From positions 1 through 64,000 of the forward strand of contig DASXLW010000080.1 in the NCBI GenBank assembly GCA_036496025.1: a DNA stretch of 64,000 nt. Direction: 5' to 3'. Source of the DNA: PALSA-505 sp036496025 (GTDB lineage: Bacteria > Actinomycetota > Actinomycetes > Streptosporangiales > Streptosporangiaceae). A program made the position numbers and the translations under genes. Position 1 is the stretch's first letter, and the number at the start of each line of letters is the position of its first letter. The notes under the pieces were generated by a model, which worked only from the letters and a program-made list of their open reading frames with translations, was not told the DNA's origin and did no database searches. Below, in pieces: positions 1-8,830 of the stretch.

Positions 1-576
1 CTCCTCCGTCCGTTCGGCGGAATACGAGGAAATGCCGGCGTAAAGCGCTTTTCCCGAACGGACCGCCGTATCCAGCGCGCCCATTGTCTCCTCGAGCGGG
101 GTGTCCGGGTCGAACCGATGGCTGTAGAAAATGTCCACGTAATCCAGGCCCATCCGGCCCAGTGACTGATCCAGGCTGGCCAGCAGGTACTTGCGTGATC
201 CCCACTCGCCGTAGGGACCGGGCCACATGTCATAGCCGGCCTTGGTCGAGATGATGAGCTCGTCGCGGTAGGGGCGCAGGTCCTCACGCATCAGGCGGCC
301 GAAGTTGATCTCAGCAGAGCCGTACGGCGCTCTGTCGTCGCCTAGTAGCGGAGATCCGGCAGGCGCGATCCCGCCGTAGTTGTTCGCAAGGTCAAAGTGA
401 GTAACGCCCAGGTCAAAGGCCCTGCGGATAATCGCGCGCTGGGTCGTCAGCGGGCGGTCGTCCCCGAAGTTCTGCCATAGCCCGAGCGATACCTCGGGCA
501 GCAGGAGCCCGCTGCGCCCACAGCGGCGGTAGGGCATCTTCGCGTCGTACCGGTCAGGATCGGCAACGTAAGTCAT
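1..576 (-). CDS. Aldo/keto reductase, YghZ-like (partial, C-terminus outside window)
   Basis: The 192 visible residues form the N-terminal half of an NADPH-dependent aldo/keto reductase barrel. It starts MTYVADPDRYDAKMPYRRCG. The expected catalytic residues are in order: Asp and Tyr (LANNYGG near residue 65), Lys (ISTKAGY) and His (FYSHRFD). The spacing and the wording of the first strand resemble the YghZ / L-glyceraldehyde-3-phosphate reductase branch, which reduces small aldehydes in the cytosol. The start ATG lies inside the 3' end of the recombinase relic (23 bp shared, same strand), and I see no convincing Shine-Dalgarno sequence. The reading frame runs off the left edge, so the C-terminal cofactor-binding part is not visible. 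Family sure, substrate not. Confidence 0.9.
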   Translation of the reverse strand, partial: MTYVADPDRYDAKMPYRRCGRSGLLLPEVSLGLWQNFGDDRPLTTQRAIIRRAFDLGVTHFDLANNYGGIAPAGSPLLGDDRAPYGSAEINFGRLMREDLRPYRDELIISTKAGYDMWPGPYGEWGSRKYLLASLDQSLGRMGLDYVDIFYSHRFDPDTPLEETMGALDTAVRSGKALYAGISSYSAERTEE

Positions 577-1915
577 GGGGAGAGTCTGCCACTGCCTGTT
601 GCGCTGCCACGCGGGGACGTTCTCGGGCGTGGCCTGCTGTGGAGGTCCGGTGACCACCCACGGCCGGGGGCTCGGAGATGAGCTCGCCGCGTGCCCTTCC
701 ACCCAGGGTTCCGCGGTAGACCACGGCGTGCAGCCCGGGCTGGTCGATGATCGCAGTACGCGGGATTCTGGTAGGCGTGGGCGGCCCTTCCTGGCGCTCG
801 ATCGTCGGCATATCATCCCGGCGGACGACGGCCCGGACAGTGGCACCGCGCAGGAACTCGTTCCGCCCAGCCGCGTCGAGAGCTTCCCAGCGCTGGCTGA
901 ACGTCACGCCGGTCGCTATGGCTTCTACCCGAGCTTCCACGGGCTTGATGGCATGGAGGCGGGCCAGCTCCTCCTGGGCACGCAGTAGCGTCTCCTGTTT
1001 CTCCCTGACGTCCTTTCCGCCGAGGGCCTCGACCTGGATCTCCGCGAAGAGATGCCCGATCTGCTCAGCCACTCGGGCGATGTCCTCGGAGTAGTCCCGG
1101 CCCGCGATCACCCGGTCCTCGGTCAGCTCGACGTGCCCGGCCAGCCCCAGGAGTTCGCGGGCGAGCGCGGTCTCCAGCTCGTCGGCCCGTACGCGCCGGG
1201 CGGTGCAGAGCCCGTCACGGCGCAGGCTGTGGACGCAACAGTAGTACGCATAGGTCTTGTCGCCGTACTGGGCTGTCGATCCGTACATGGGGGACCCGCA
1301 GTCGGCGCAGAAGGCGACCTGGGTCAGCATCCAGGGATTGGCGCGGGCCGCTACCGGGTTGGCCGCCAACCGGGCCTGGACACGCTCCCAGACGTCCCGG
1401 GAGACGAGAGCGTCGGCGCGGTAGAGCACGACACCCTGCTCATCCCTGACCGGTGTGCCGTCCGTCTTGACAGTGGCACCGAGACTCGCCGGACTCGCCA
1501 GGATCTTCCTCAAGCTCGTCGTCTTCCAGATCGTGACTTTCGTCTTCTTGCCGTTCCTGATCCTCGTCACGTTCCAGGGGGTCGGCGTGCCCGACTCGTT
1601 CAGCCAGCGGGTGATCGAGCCCAGCGACTCGTAGCCCGCGTAGCGGTCGAACAGCTCGGCCACCAGCGGGCCGTACACCGGGTCGGGCTCGTACCCCCAG
1701 CCCTTCTCGAGCTTCACCGGCCGGTAGCCGAACGGGACCTGGCCGCCGCCGTACTTGCCGCCCTCCCGGAGTCGGTGCCAGGCGTCCCGCAACCGGGCAG
1801 CGATCGTATCGCGCTCGAACTGAGCGAAGGTTGCCGTGATCGAGGCAAACGCGCGCCCGGTCGGGGTGCTGAGGTCGAGCATCGGGTCCAGGCAGACGAG
1901 GATCTTGCCCCGCAC
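554..1915 (-). pseudogene. Large serine recombinase relic, catalytic N-terminus missing
   Basis: The frame encodes the end of a resolvase catalytic domain (TGRAFASITATFAQFERD helix), then a recombinase domain beginning GGGQVPFGYRP, and a zinc ribbon with CxxC at FCADCG and a second Cys set at YYCCVHS near residues 205-235. A helical coiled stretch follows (about 260-320). Large serine integrases normally carry about 110 more N-terminal residues including the nucleophilic Ser and the active-site Arg. Here the frame opens at a GTG directly preceded by an in-frame TAG, and the bases upstream encode nothing resembling that domain in any frame. It should therefore be catalytically dead. The last 40 or so residues look like read-on past the usual end. 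No partner phage or conjugation genes, and no obvious att site, are nearby. Confidence 0.85.
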
Positions 1916-2092
1916 CTACCCCGATTTCGGCGGCGGCCCGGCGGATGGCTGATCCGGCCGGCGACTCCGGAAAGCCGGGGGCGGAGTAGCCTCCGCTTCC
2001 GCGGCTGGCAGGATAGGGCGGTCGGCAGACACTCTCGTCACAACACAATTGCCTGGCAAGCTCGTTTGCGGCCGCTAGCGGAGAGGATGTCA

Positions 2093-2836
2093 ATGTATGA
2101 CGCGATGATGGCGGAGACCATTGGCTTCACTGGGCACGGCGGAGACGTGATCGAGGGCTACCTGGCCCGCCCGCTGGGGCCGGGCCCGTTCGGCAGCGTG
2201 GTGGTCATCCATCACATGCCGGGCTACGACGCGCCGACCAAGGAAATCACCAGGAAATTCGCGGCGAACGGTTATACCGCGCTGTGCCCGAACCTGTACA
2301 CGAGGGAGGCGCCGGGAGCCAGTCCCGACGACGCCGCCGCGACGGCTCGGGCCCGGGGTGGCGTGCCCGACGACCGCCTGGTCGGTGACGTCGGGGGAGC
2401 CGCGAGTTACCTGCGGTCGATGCCGGCCTCGAACGGCAAGGTCGGCGTGATCGGCTACTGCTCGGGCGGGCGCCAGGCCTTCCTGGCCGCCTGCAGCCTG
2501 CCGTTGGACGCGGCCGTCGACTGCTACGGCGCGTTCGTGGTGGGCACCCCGCCGGAGGGCATGCCGCTGAAGGTGGGGCCTATCGTCCACCTGGCCGAGA
2601 ACCTGCCCTGCCCGCTGCTCGGGCTGTTCGGTGCCGAGGACCAGCACCCGTCGCCGGAGCAGACGGCGGAACTGGAGAAAGAACTCACGGCGCTGGGCAA
2701 GACCTACGACTTCCACACCTATGAGGGCGCCGGCCACGCGTTCTTCGCGGTGGACCGGCCCGCCTACCGCCCTGAGGCCGCGAACGACGGCTGGCAGCGC
2801 ATCTGGGAGTGGTTCGGCCGCTACCTGGCCGGCTAG
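2093..2836 (+). CDS. Dienelactone hydrolase family protein
   Basis: This is a 247-residue alpha/beta hydrolase of the DLH family. A first strand with VVVIHHMPGYD precedes the nucleophile elbow GYCSGG (Cys nucleophile, as in dienelactone hydrolases), then an acidic strand LFGAEDQHPS and the histidine motif GAGHAFF. DLHs hydrolyse enol-lactones in chlorocatechol breakdown, but most actinobacterial copies have unknown substrates. Two ATGs six bases apart are possible. GGAGAGG ends immediately before the first (2087), so it fits the second at 2093 better. The small gene at 2851 follows after 14 bp and is probably co-transcribed. The upstream neighbour is divergent. Confidence 0.88.
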   Translation: MYDAMMAETIGFTGHGGDVIEGYLARPLGPGPFGSVVVIHHMPGYDAPTKEITRKFAANGYTALCPNLYTREAPGASPDDAAATARARGGVPDDRLVGDVGGAASYLRSMPASNGKVGVIGYCSGGRQAFLAACSLPLDAAVDCYGAFVVGTPPEGMPLKVGPIVHLAENLPCPLLGLFGAEDQHPSPEQTAELEKELTALGKTYDFHTYEGAGHAFFAVDRPAYRPEAANDGWQRIWEWFGRYLAG

Positions 2837-2850
2837 GGAGGTTCACGGTC

Positions 2851-3111
2851 ATGTGCACGTATCTCACCGAAAAGATCGAGGTCGCGGGTAGCGGCAAGGG
2901 AGCCGACGGCTGGTTCGGGCTGACCGAGGCCAGCGTCTACTTCGACCACCCGGTGCATGCCCCGGCCGAGCACACGCTCAACATCGACTTCCTGGCCCCG
3001 GGGCGCGGGCCGTCGGCGCGGGTGGCGGTAGAGCTCACCGTGGAGTCCGCGCGGGCGCTGGCCCAGGCGATCGAGTCGACCCTGGCCGCCGCGCCGCCCG
3101 GCCTGACCTGA
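2851..3111 (+). CDS. Small conserved protein, DUF6295-like
   Basis: An 86-residue protein starting MCTYLTEKIEVAGSGKGADG, with a patterned beta-strand-rich middle and a C-terminal helix (VESARALAQAIESTL). GGGAGG lies about ten bases before the ATG. I recall this wording (MCTYLTEKI, GWFGLTEASVYFDHP) from an actinobacterial family of unknown function filed as DUF6295; the assignment is from memory. The tight spacing behind the dienelactone hydrolase suggests one transcript. No catalytic motif or membrane segment is visible. Confidence 0.75.
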   Translation: MCTYLTEKIEVAGSGKGADGWFGLTEASVYFDHPVHAPAEHTLNIDFLAPGRGPSARVAVELTVESARALAQAIESTLAAAPPGLT

Positions 3112-3272
3112 TCACCCGCGCGGCCCGCGGGTGATCGAGGCAGCCCGGTCCGCGGACGGTACCAGGGCGACCCCGCCCGCGTAGCCGCCACCACGGGCGC
3201 CGGCGTCAGCCGCGCCACGGCCACCGGCACTGTCAGACGTGCATGTCAGGATCGTGCACGGAGGCGGTGGTA

Positions 3273-4568
3273 ATGAGATTGCAGATCGAGCGAGACGCGC
3301 TCGCCGAAGCCGTGGCCTGGGTGGCCCGCGCGCTCCCCGCGCGGCCGGTCGTCCCGCTGCTGTCCGGCATGCTCCTGGAGGCGGCCGAAGGGCTGACGCT
3401 GTCTTGCTTCGACTATGACCTTTCCGCGCGGTTCGAGGCGAAGGCGGAGGTGACCGAGCCGGGCAGCGCTCTTGTGCCCGGCCGGCTGCTGGCCGAGATC
3501 ACCCGCAGCCTGGCCGGAGGGACGGCCGAGTTCGAGTCGGAGCCTGACTCGATCGGACTGTCCTGCGGCGCGGCCGAGTTCACGCTGGTCAGGCTGGCGA
3601 TGGAGGAGTATCCGGCGCTGCCGGAGCTGCCATCCCCGGTCGGCATCGTGGACGGCGCGGACCTAGCAGCGGCCGTCAGCCAGGTCGTGTCGTCGGCCAG
3701 CCGGGATGACACTCTGCCCATGCTGACCGGGGTGTTCGCCGAGATCGACGGCGACACGATCACCCTGGTCGCCACCGACCGGTACCGGCTCGCCGTCCGG
3801 CGGCTGCTCTGGACCCCGGCCCGGCCGGACCTGCGGGCGAGCGCGCTGATACCGGCACGCGCGCTGGCCGAGGCCGCGCGGACGATGACTTCGGGCGGGC
3901 AGGTGGCGATCGCGTTGCGCGATCCCGACGAGCAGGGCGCGGCCGGCGGCCCGGGCCCGCTGACCTCCGACGGGATGATCGGCTTCGAGGGGGCGGGGCG
4001 CAGGCTGACCACGCGGCTGCTCGGCGGCGAGTTCCTCAAGTACTCCTCGAGGTTCCCCGCCGAGTTCGGCTCGCGGGCCGAGGTGGCGTCGGGACCGCTC
4101 ATCGAGGCGGTGCGGCGCGTGTCGCTGGTCGCCGAGCGCGGCAGCCCGGTAAGGCTCGCGTTCGGCGGCGACGAGGTCGTGATCGAAGCGGGCAGCCAGG
4201 GCCAGGCCCGGGCGGTCGAGCGGGTGCCTGCGGTCTTCGCGGGCGATGAGCGGGTCATCGCCTTCAGCCCGCACTACCTGCTCGACGGGCTGGCCGCGGC
4301 CGCGACGCCCTCCGCCTCCGCTGCTCCAGCGGGGACCGGTGGCTCCGCCGACGACGCGGGGACGGCCGGCCGGGCCGCGGCCCCGGGGCGGATCCGGCTG
4401 GAGTTCACCAGCGCCGTGCGGCCCGCGGTGATCACCTCGGTGCCGGGCGGCCCAGACGGCGACGAAGGGCAGGCCGATCCGGGAGCGGGTCCGTCAGCCG
4501 GCGCAGACGCCGGCACTGCGGACTTTCGCTACCTGGTCGTGCCGCTGCGGATGCCCGGCAGTACCTGA
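3273..4568 (+). CDS. dnaN: DNA polymerase III beta-subunit paralogue (second sliding clamp)
   Basis: A 431-residue protein with the three-domain layout of the bacterial beta clamp. It begins MRLQIERDALAEAVAWVARA; FDYDLSARFEA, LVPGRLLAEI and VATDRYRLAVR mark domains 1 and 2, and VVPLRMP is the C-terminal end that forms the partner-binding pocket. The clamp tethers polymerases to DNA. The housekeeping dnaN normally sits beside dnaA, so this isolated copy is probably a paralogue. Unusually, domain 3 carries two Ala/Gly/Asp-rich insertions (about residues 350-375 and 395-415). GGAGG eight bases before ATG 3273 supports this start over an upstream in-frame ATG at 3243. Both neighbours are unrelated, so the context gives no role. 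Confidence 0.88.
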   Translation: MRLQIERDALAEAVAWVARALPARPVVPLLSGMLLEAAEGLTLSCFDYDLSARFEAKAEVTEPGSALVPGRLLAEITRSLAGGTAEFESEPDSIGLSCGAAEFTLVRLAMEEYPALPELPSPVGIVDGADLAAAVSQVVSSASRDDTLPMLTGVFAEIDGDTITLVATDRYRLAVRRLLWTPARPDLRASALIPARALAEAARTMTSGGQVAIALRDPDEQGAAGGPGPLTSDGMIGFEGAGRRLTTRLLGGEFLKYSSRFPAEFGSRAEVASGPLIEAVRRVSLVAERGSPVRLAFGGDEVVIEAGSQGQARAVERVPAVFAGDERVIAFSPHYLLDGLAAAATPSASAAPAGTGGSADDAGTAGRAAAPGRIRLEFTSAVRPAVITSVPGGPDGDEGQADPGAGPSAGADAGTADFRYLVVPLRMPGST

Positions 4569-4638
4569 CCGGGCGCGGTCGGCGCCGCCAGGCGGAGAAA
4601 CGCGGCTACCGGCGCCGCCCGGCGCATAGAGGAAAACC

Positions 4639-4694
4639 GGTCACCAGCGCCACTCGCCGGGTGAACTGGTCACCAGCGCCACTTGCCAGGTGAA
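4639..4694. repeat. Two-copy 29-bp tandem repeat
   Basis: Two 27-bp copies (4639-4665 and 4668-4694) beginning GGTCACCAGCGCCACT and ending GGTGAA differ at two positions and repeat with a 29-bp period. They lie between the 3' ends of two convergent genes. Confidence 0.8.
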
Positions 4695-4736
4695 GAAGCG
4701 TGCCTGCCGGCGCCCGCCGGGAAGGGATCGCGCCTA

Positions 4737-5279
4737 TCAGCGCCGGCCCCCGCGACCGCCACGTGCTGGCCCGCGCCGCCTGAGGCCGAACAGCCAGCGA
4801 AGCGCGGACACCGCGGCCAGCAGGATGGCTATCACCGACGGGCCGGAGGCGACGCCGAACGCGAGGACGCTCAGCACGGCGAAGCAGACCCATAGCGCCA
4901 GCATCACCGGGATGAACCCGGCCGGCGAGCGCCTGCGTCCGGATCCGTGTCCGTAGCTACCGGCGCGGCCGATCTGGCCCGGGCCGCTCCAGTACGGCCC
5001 GCCCCAGTCCTGGCGGTTCCAGCCCTGGTTCCCGGAGCCTCCCGGACCGTACCCGGCCCGCCTGGACCGGTCGGACGGCAGCGTGCGCCAGGGCGCCGCA
5101 TAGGGAAGATCAGAGGTCACCGCGTCAAGGTCGGCACGCGTCCTGGACGCGAACGCCCGGTCGAGCCGCTCGTTCAGCTCGTCCAGGCTCAGCCTGCCCT
5201 GAGCGTAGTGCTCGCGCAGCTGCGCGGCCACAGCCTCCCGTTCGGTGTCACTGACGCGGACATTCCATTCCGGGGCCAT
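4737..5279 (-). CDS. DUF1707 (SHOCT-like) membrane protein
   Basis: A 180-residue protein. Residues about 5-55 (VRVSDTEREAVAAQLREHYA to LPYA) are a textbook DUF1707 domain: a short helical domain with the conserved GRLSLDELNERLDRAFA segment. A Gly/Tyr/Trp-rich linker follows, then two hydrophobic segments (FIPVMLALWVCFAVLSVLAF and VIAILLAAVSALRWLF) and an Arg/Gly-rich cytoplasmic tail. Function is unknown; the domain is common in actinobacterial membrane and regulatory proteins. The start at 5279 is chosen because GGAGGAG lies five bases upstream and the homology begins there; an in-frame extension to 5402 looks unrelated. Confidence 0.85.
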   Translation of the reverse strand: MAPEWNVRVSDTEREAVAAQLREHYAQGRLSLDELNERLDRAFASRTRADLDAVTSDLPYAAPWRTLPSDRSRRAGYGPGGSGNQGWNRQDWGGPYWSGPGQIGRAGSYGHGSGRRRSPAGFIPVMLALWVCFAVLSVLAFGVASGPSVIAILLAAVSALRWLFGLRRRGPARGGRGGRR

Positions 5280-5321
5280 CTGCTCCTCCGTGCCCGAGCG
5301 GGCGGATACCGACATCAACCA

Positions 5322-5331
5322 AGATATATCT
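5322..5331. promoter_or_regulatory. AT-rich perfect palindrome upstream of the DUF1707 gene
   Basis: AGATATATCT is a perfect 10-bp palindrome in an otherwise GC-rich leader, 43 bases before the DUF1707 start codon. It could be an operator or contain the -10 element. No matching -35 was identified. Confidence 0.45.
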
Positions 5332-5432
5332 CGAACCCCGGGTCGGCAAGCGAGCCAGGCAATGCCGCGGCATCCGGCGAGGCGGAGCGCTGGCATCGGC
5401 ATAACGCTACTAGCACTTCACGCTGGCAACGA

Positions 5433-5469
5433 GCCCGGCCGGGACCGCGCGGAGCGGTCCCGGCCGGGC
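5433..5469 (-). terminator. Strong hairpin after the MFS pseudogene
   Basis: Arms GCCCGGCCGGGACCG (5433-5447) and its exact complement (5455-5469) flank a 7-base loop. It sits 38 bases past the stop of the MFS pseudogene. There is no T-run, as is common for actinobacterial terminators. Confidence 0.65.
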
Positions 5470-5506
5470 CTGCGGTCGCGCAGAGCGGCTTCGGCCCGGG
5501 CTGCGG

Positions 5507-6988
5507 CTACCCGGATCGGGCGGATCGCCTGGCCCTGGCCACCGTGCGGGCCAGCGGCACCGCGGTCAGGGCGCCCGCGGCAAACAGCAGGGCCAGCCAG
5601 CCGGAGGTCGCCGCGATCGCGTGCGGCGAGGCGGTCAGCCCCGGCTGGCCGCCCCGCGCGGCCAGGCTCAGGAATAGGCTGCCGAACACGGCCACGCCTA
5701 TCACTTGCCCGAGTTGCAGGGTCGTGGTCAGCAGGCCGCTGGCATCCGCCGCGTCGGCCAGCGGCACCCGGGCGAGCGAGTGCGTGACCAGCGGGCTGTA
5801 CCCCAGGCCGAGGGCCGCGCCGAGCGCCAGCAGCACGACCGGCAGCCACGGGCCGCCGTGCGTTCCCGAGCGCAGGTCAAGACCCAGGAAGACCTCGGCC
5901 ACCGCGGCCCCGGCGAGCCCGGCCGGGGTGAGCGCGTGCTGCCACCGCTCCGGCAGTTTCCGCCAGTAAAAACCGCAGAGCCCGAACGCTGCCGCGGCAG
6001 GCGCGAAGGTCAGGCCGGCCCGCAGCGCGCTGTCGCCCAGCCCGGACTGCAGGTGCAGCGAGAGGGTGAACAGGAAGCCGCCGTAGGCGATCATCGTTAT
6101 CACGGTCGCGCCCAGCCCGGAGACGATCCCGGGCGAGCCGAGCACGTCAAGCTTCAGCAGCGGGTCGCCGCCGCGGGCGGCCACCCGGCGCTCGATCCCG
6201 ACGAAGGCCACCGCCAGCGCGAGGCCGGCCGCAATGCCGGCCGGCACCCACCACGGCCAGCCTTCCTCGTGCCCGAGGACGAGCGGGAGCACGATAAGGC
6301 ACACGGCGGGGACGGCCACGGCCAGGCCGACCAGGTCCAGTCGCCGGCCGGACCGGGACGGCTGCCGCGTATCCGGCGGGACCACGCGCGGGACGAGCGC
6401 CAGCACGGCCAGCCCGATCGGCACGTTGACCAGGAAGACCGGGCGCCACTGGGCGCCGAAGAGGTTCGTGCTGACGATCACGCCGCCCAGGACCTGGCCC
6501 GCGACGAACCCGCTGGCCAGTACGGCGGACTAGGCGCTCAGCGCCCGGGCACGGGCCGGGCCGGAGAACGATGCCTGGATCACGCTGATGATCTGCGGCA
6601 CCATCGCGGCCGCGCCCGCCCCCTGTAGGAACCGCGCCGCGATCAGCACCTCGATCCCGGGGGCCAGACCGCAAGCCAGCGAGCTGAGGGTGAAGACGGT
6701 CACGCCGGCCAGAAACAGCCGTCGCCGGCCGTAAAGCTCGCCGAGCCGGGCGCCGGTGATCAGCAGCATCGCGTAGCTCACCGTGTAGCCCGCCACCACC
6801 AGCTGCAGGGCCGCGCCCGACGCGTGCAGGGTCCGGCCGATTGTCGGCATCGCGACGTTCACGATCGTGACATCGAGCAGTGCCATGAACTGGCCGCCGA
6901 GCAGGATGATCAACATCAGCCAGCGGCCGCTCGCCAGCTGCTGCGCGCCCTCGGCCGGGCGCGCGGAGACTTGCGTTGTTGTGGTCAT
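5507..6988 (-). pseudogene. MFS drug exporter (DHA2 type) with one in-frame stop
   Basis: The reading frame starts MTTTTQVSARPAE at 6988 and encodes a 14-helix DHA2-type proton antiporter: LLDVTIVNVAMPTI in helix 1, GARLGELYGRRRLF in the loop 2-3 motif, and ARFLQGAGAAAMVPQ. At 6530-6532 a TAG interrupts the same frame after ARALSA. Translation then resumes without a frame change (SAVLASGFVAGQVLGG) and continues to 5507. The family normally has an aromatic residue at this spot, so a single base change (TAC or TAT to TAG) explains the break. A sequencing error or readthrough cannot be excluded. The divergent XRE regulator at 7140 probably controlled it. The first half alone (about 150 residues) is too short to act as a transporter. 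Confidence 0.85.
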
Positions 6989-7139
6989 GTCACCACTGTC
7001 CGGCCGTTCGCCCGGAGGTGGAGAGAGCCTGCTGATGCTGGTGCTGTCAGTACCAGGCTCGCGGTCCGCCGCCACCGGGCCGAAATGTCCGACCCCTCCC
7101 GTATGTTGGCTTAGCTGTCGCCATCTGGGAGAGGACGCG

Positions 7140-8072
7140 GTGTCGGAGGGCGTGGTGAAGGACGGGCCGGCGGTCGCCCCGGCCGCGGCCTCCGGCCAGG
7201 CTCGCTCTCGCGCAGCGTCGGGTCGCCCGGTCCGCGCCGAGCTGGGCCGGTTCCTCAAGGCCCGCCGGGCCAAGGTGCGGCCCGAGGACGTCGGCCTGGC
7301 GCCCGGGCCGCGGCGGCGGACCCCCGGGCTGCGACGCGAGGAGGTTGCCCTGCTGGCCGGGGTCGGCATCACCTGGTACACCTGGCTGGAGCAGGGCCGT
7401 CAGATCAACGCCAGCGCGCAGGTTCTGGACGCCGTCTCGCGCACGCTGAGGCTCGACTCGGCCGGGCGCTGGCACCTGTACCGGCTCGCCGAGGCGACGC
7501 CGCTGCGGTCGTGGGCCGGCTCGGCTCGCATCCCGGACTCGGTGCGCGCGGTGGTCCGCTCGCTCGATCCGCTGCCCGCGGTGCTGATCAACAGCGGGTT
7601 CGACGTCATCGAGTCGAACGATGCGCACGAGGACCTGTTCTGGGACTGGCATTCTCTGCCGTGCGTGCACAAGAACCTGCTCTGGTGCTGCGTCACCGAG
7701 CCCACCGCGCGGGACCAGTTCCTTGATCACGACCGGGAATTGGCGTACCTGGTGGCCCGGCTGCGGGCCGCCTACGGCAGGCACGTCGGCGAGCCGGAGT
7801 GGGAAGAGGACATCCGCCGGCTGGCCGACCTCAGCTCCGAGTTCGCCTCGCTCTGGGCCCGGCAGGAGGTCGCGGGCCCGCAGGAGCGGATGCGCCGGTT
7901 CCGGCACCCAGCCGCCGGCGTGCTCACGTTCACCAGCACCGAGCTCGAGATCTCCGCGGTCCCCGAGCTTCGCGTCGTCGTCTACACCCCCCGGGATGAA
8001 GACACCTGGGCCCGGCTGCCGGTCACCCGGCGCGCTCCCGGCCAGCCATCGCCGTCGCACGCCTGTAGCTGA
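7140..8072 (+). CDS. XRE-family regulator with MmyB-like ligand domain
   Basis: A 310-residue regulator. Residues about 30-95 hold a helix-turn-helix (LGRFLKARRAKV, TPGLRREEVALLAGVG, WYTWLEQGR). The rest matches the MmyB-type ligand-binding domain (INSGFDVIESNDA, PSHACS at the end), a PAS-like fold that binds hydrophobic ligands in related proteins. GTG 7140 is chosen because GGGAGAGG lies five bases upstream. Such regulators typically repress a divergent oxidoreductase or exporter. The neighbour here is the broken MFS gene, 151 bp away, so the regulator may have lost its main target. Confidence 0.85.
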   Translation: MSEGVVKDGPAVAPAAASGQARSRAASGRPVRAELGRFLKARRAKVRPEDVGLAPGPRRRTPGLRREEVALLAGVGITWYTWLEQGRQINASAQVLDAVSRTLRLDSAGRWHLYRLAEATPLRSWAGSARIPDSVRAVVRSLDPLPAVLINSGFDVIESNDAHEDLFWDWHSLPCVHKNLLWCCVTEPTARDQFLDHDRELAYLVARLRAAYGRHVGEPEWEEDIRRLADLSSEFASLWARQEVAGPQERMRRFRHPAAGVLTFTSTELEISAVPELRVVVYTPRDEDTWARLPVTRRAPGQPSPSHACS

Positions 8073-8191
8073 CCAGGTAGCCGGCCGCCGGGCGGCAGCC
8101 GGGCACAACGCGAGGCCTGGAGCCCGCCGCCGGCTGTCGGCCGCTGGCCCAGCCGGACACTGACCCGGTGCCCGCGGTCGCCGGCGCCGGC

Positions 8192-8791
8192 TCAGCCTGG
8201 CCGTCGCCTGCGCGGCGAGGAACCCGGTCCTGACGGGTGGCTGCCGTGCAGGATCAGGTGCGCCGGCCTGCTCAGCTTGAGATACATCCGCACGTCGTCG
8301 AAACGCTCGTCGCCGACCTCGATGACATCGGGTAGCCGGCCCCATTCCGCGAAACCGAGCTCCTCATAGAGCTGGATCGCGAGGTGGTTGTTGCCGCGCA
8401 CGCCCAGGACCAGCGTCTCGATGCCAGCCGCGGCGGCGTTGGCGACGAGCTCGCGGGTCACGAGCTCGCCGAGCCGGGCGCCCCGGGCCCCGGGGTTGAC
8501 CATGATCTTGACCAGCTCGGCCAGGTGCCGGAAGTAGGGGACCTGATCGCGGAGCCATCCGCCCATCGCGACCAGTCGGCCGTCCCGCCATGCGGTGCAC
8601 AGCGCTCCGTCGCCCGCGGCGATGCTGGCGAACATGCCCGCCAGCCACTCGTCCGTCTCGGCCCGCGTCGGCGGGGTCATCCAGCCGATGGCCCCGCCGA
8701 GCTCGGTGACGGCCCCGATCAGGAGGTGCGACTGCCGCGCCAGTTCGTCCGTCATGCCCGTCGGCCACTCGAGGCCGGATTCGGCTGCCAC
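8192..8791 (-). CDS. GNAT-family N-acetyltransferase
   Basis: A 199-residue protein with the acetyl-CoA fold: strand-4 region AELVKIMVNPGARGARLGELV (the pyrophosphate-binding loop resembles R/Q-x-x-G-x-G/A) and the late NNHLAIQLYEELGF motif, in which the Asn and the Tyr line the active site. Substrate unknown. GTG 8791 is preferred over the inner ATG 8755 because GGAGAGG lies eight bases upstream. It is divergent from the zinc-finger gene at 8831, so both promoters sit in or overlap a 39-bp gap. Confidence 0.82.
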   Translation of the reverse strand: MAAESGLEWPTGMTDELARQSHLLIGAVTELGGAIGWMTPPTRAETDEWLAGMFASIAAGDGALCTAWRDGRLVAMGGWLRDQVPYFRHLAELVKIMVNPGARGARLGELVTRELVANAAAAGIETLVLGVRGNNHLAIQLYEELGFAEWGRLPDVIEVGDERFDDVRMYLKLSRPAHLILHGSHPSGPGSSPRRRRPG

Positions 8792-8830
8792 GGGTCCATC
8801 CTCTCCTGCCGAGCCTGGTACCCAGGAAGG

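Noticed and set aside
1052..2086. Open frame extending the dienelactone hydrolase upstream to 594 residues
   Set aside because: The added part is antisense to the recombinase, reads as Arg/Pro/Gly-rich, and the homology and ribosome binding site fit the 2093 start.
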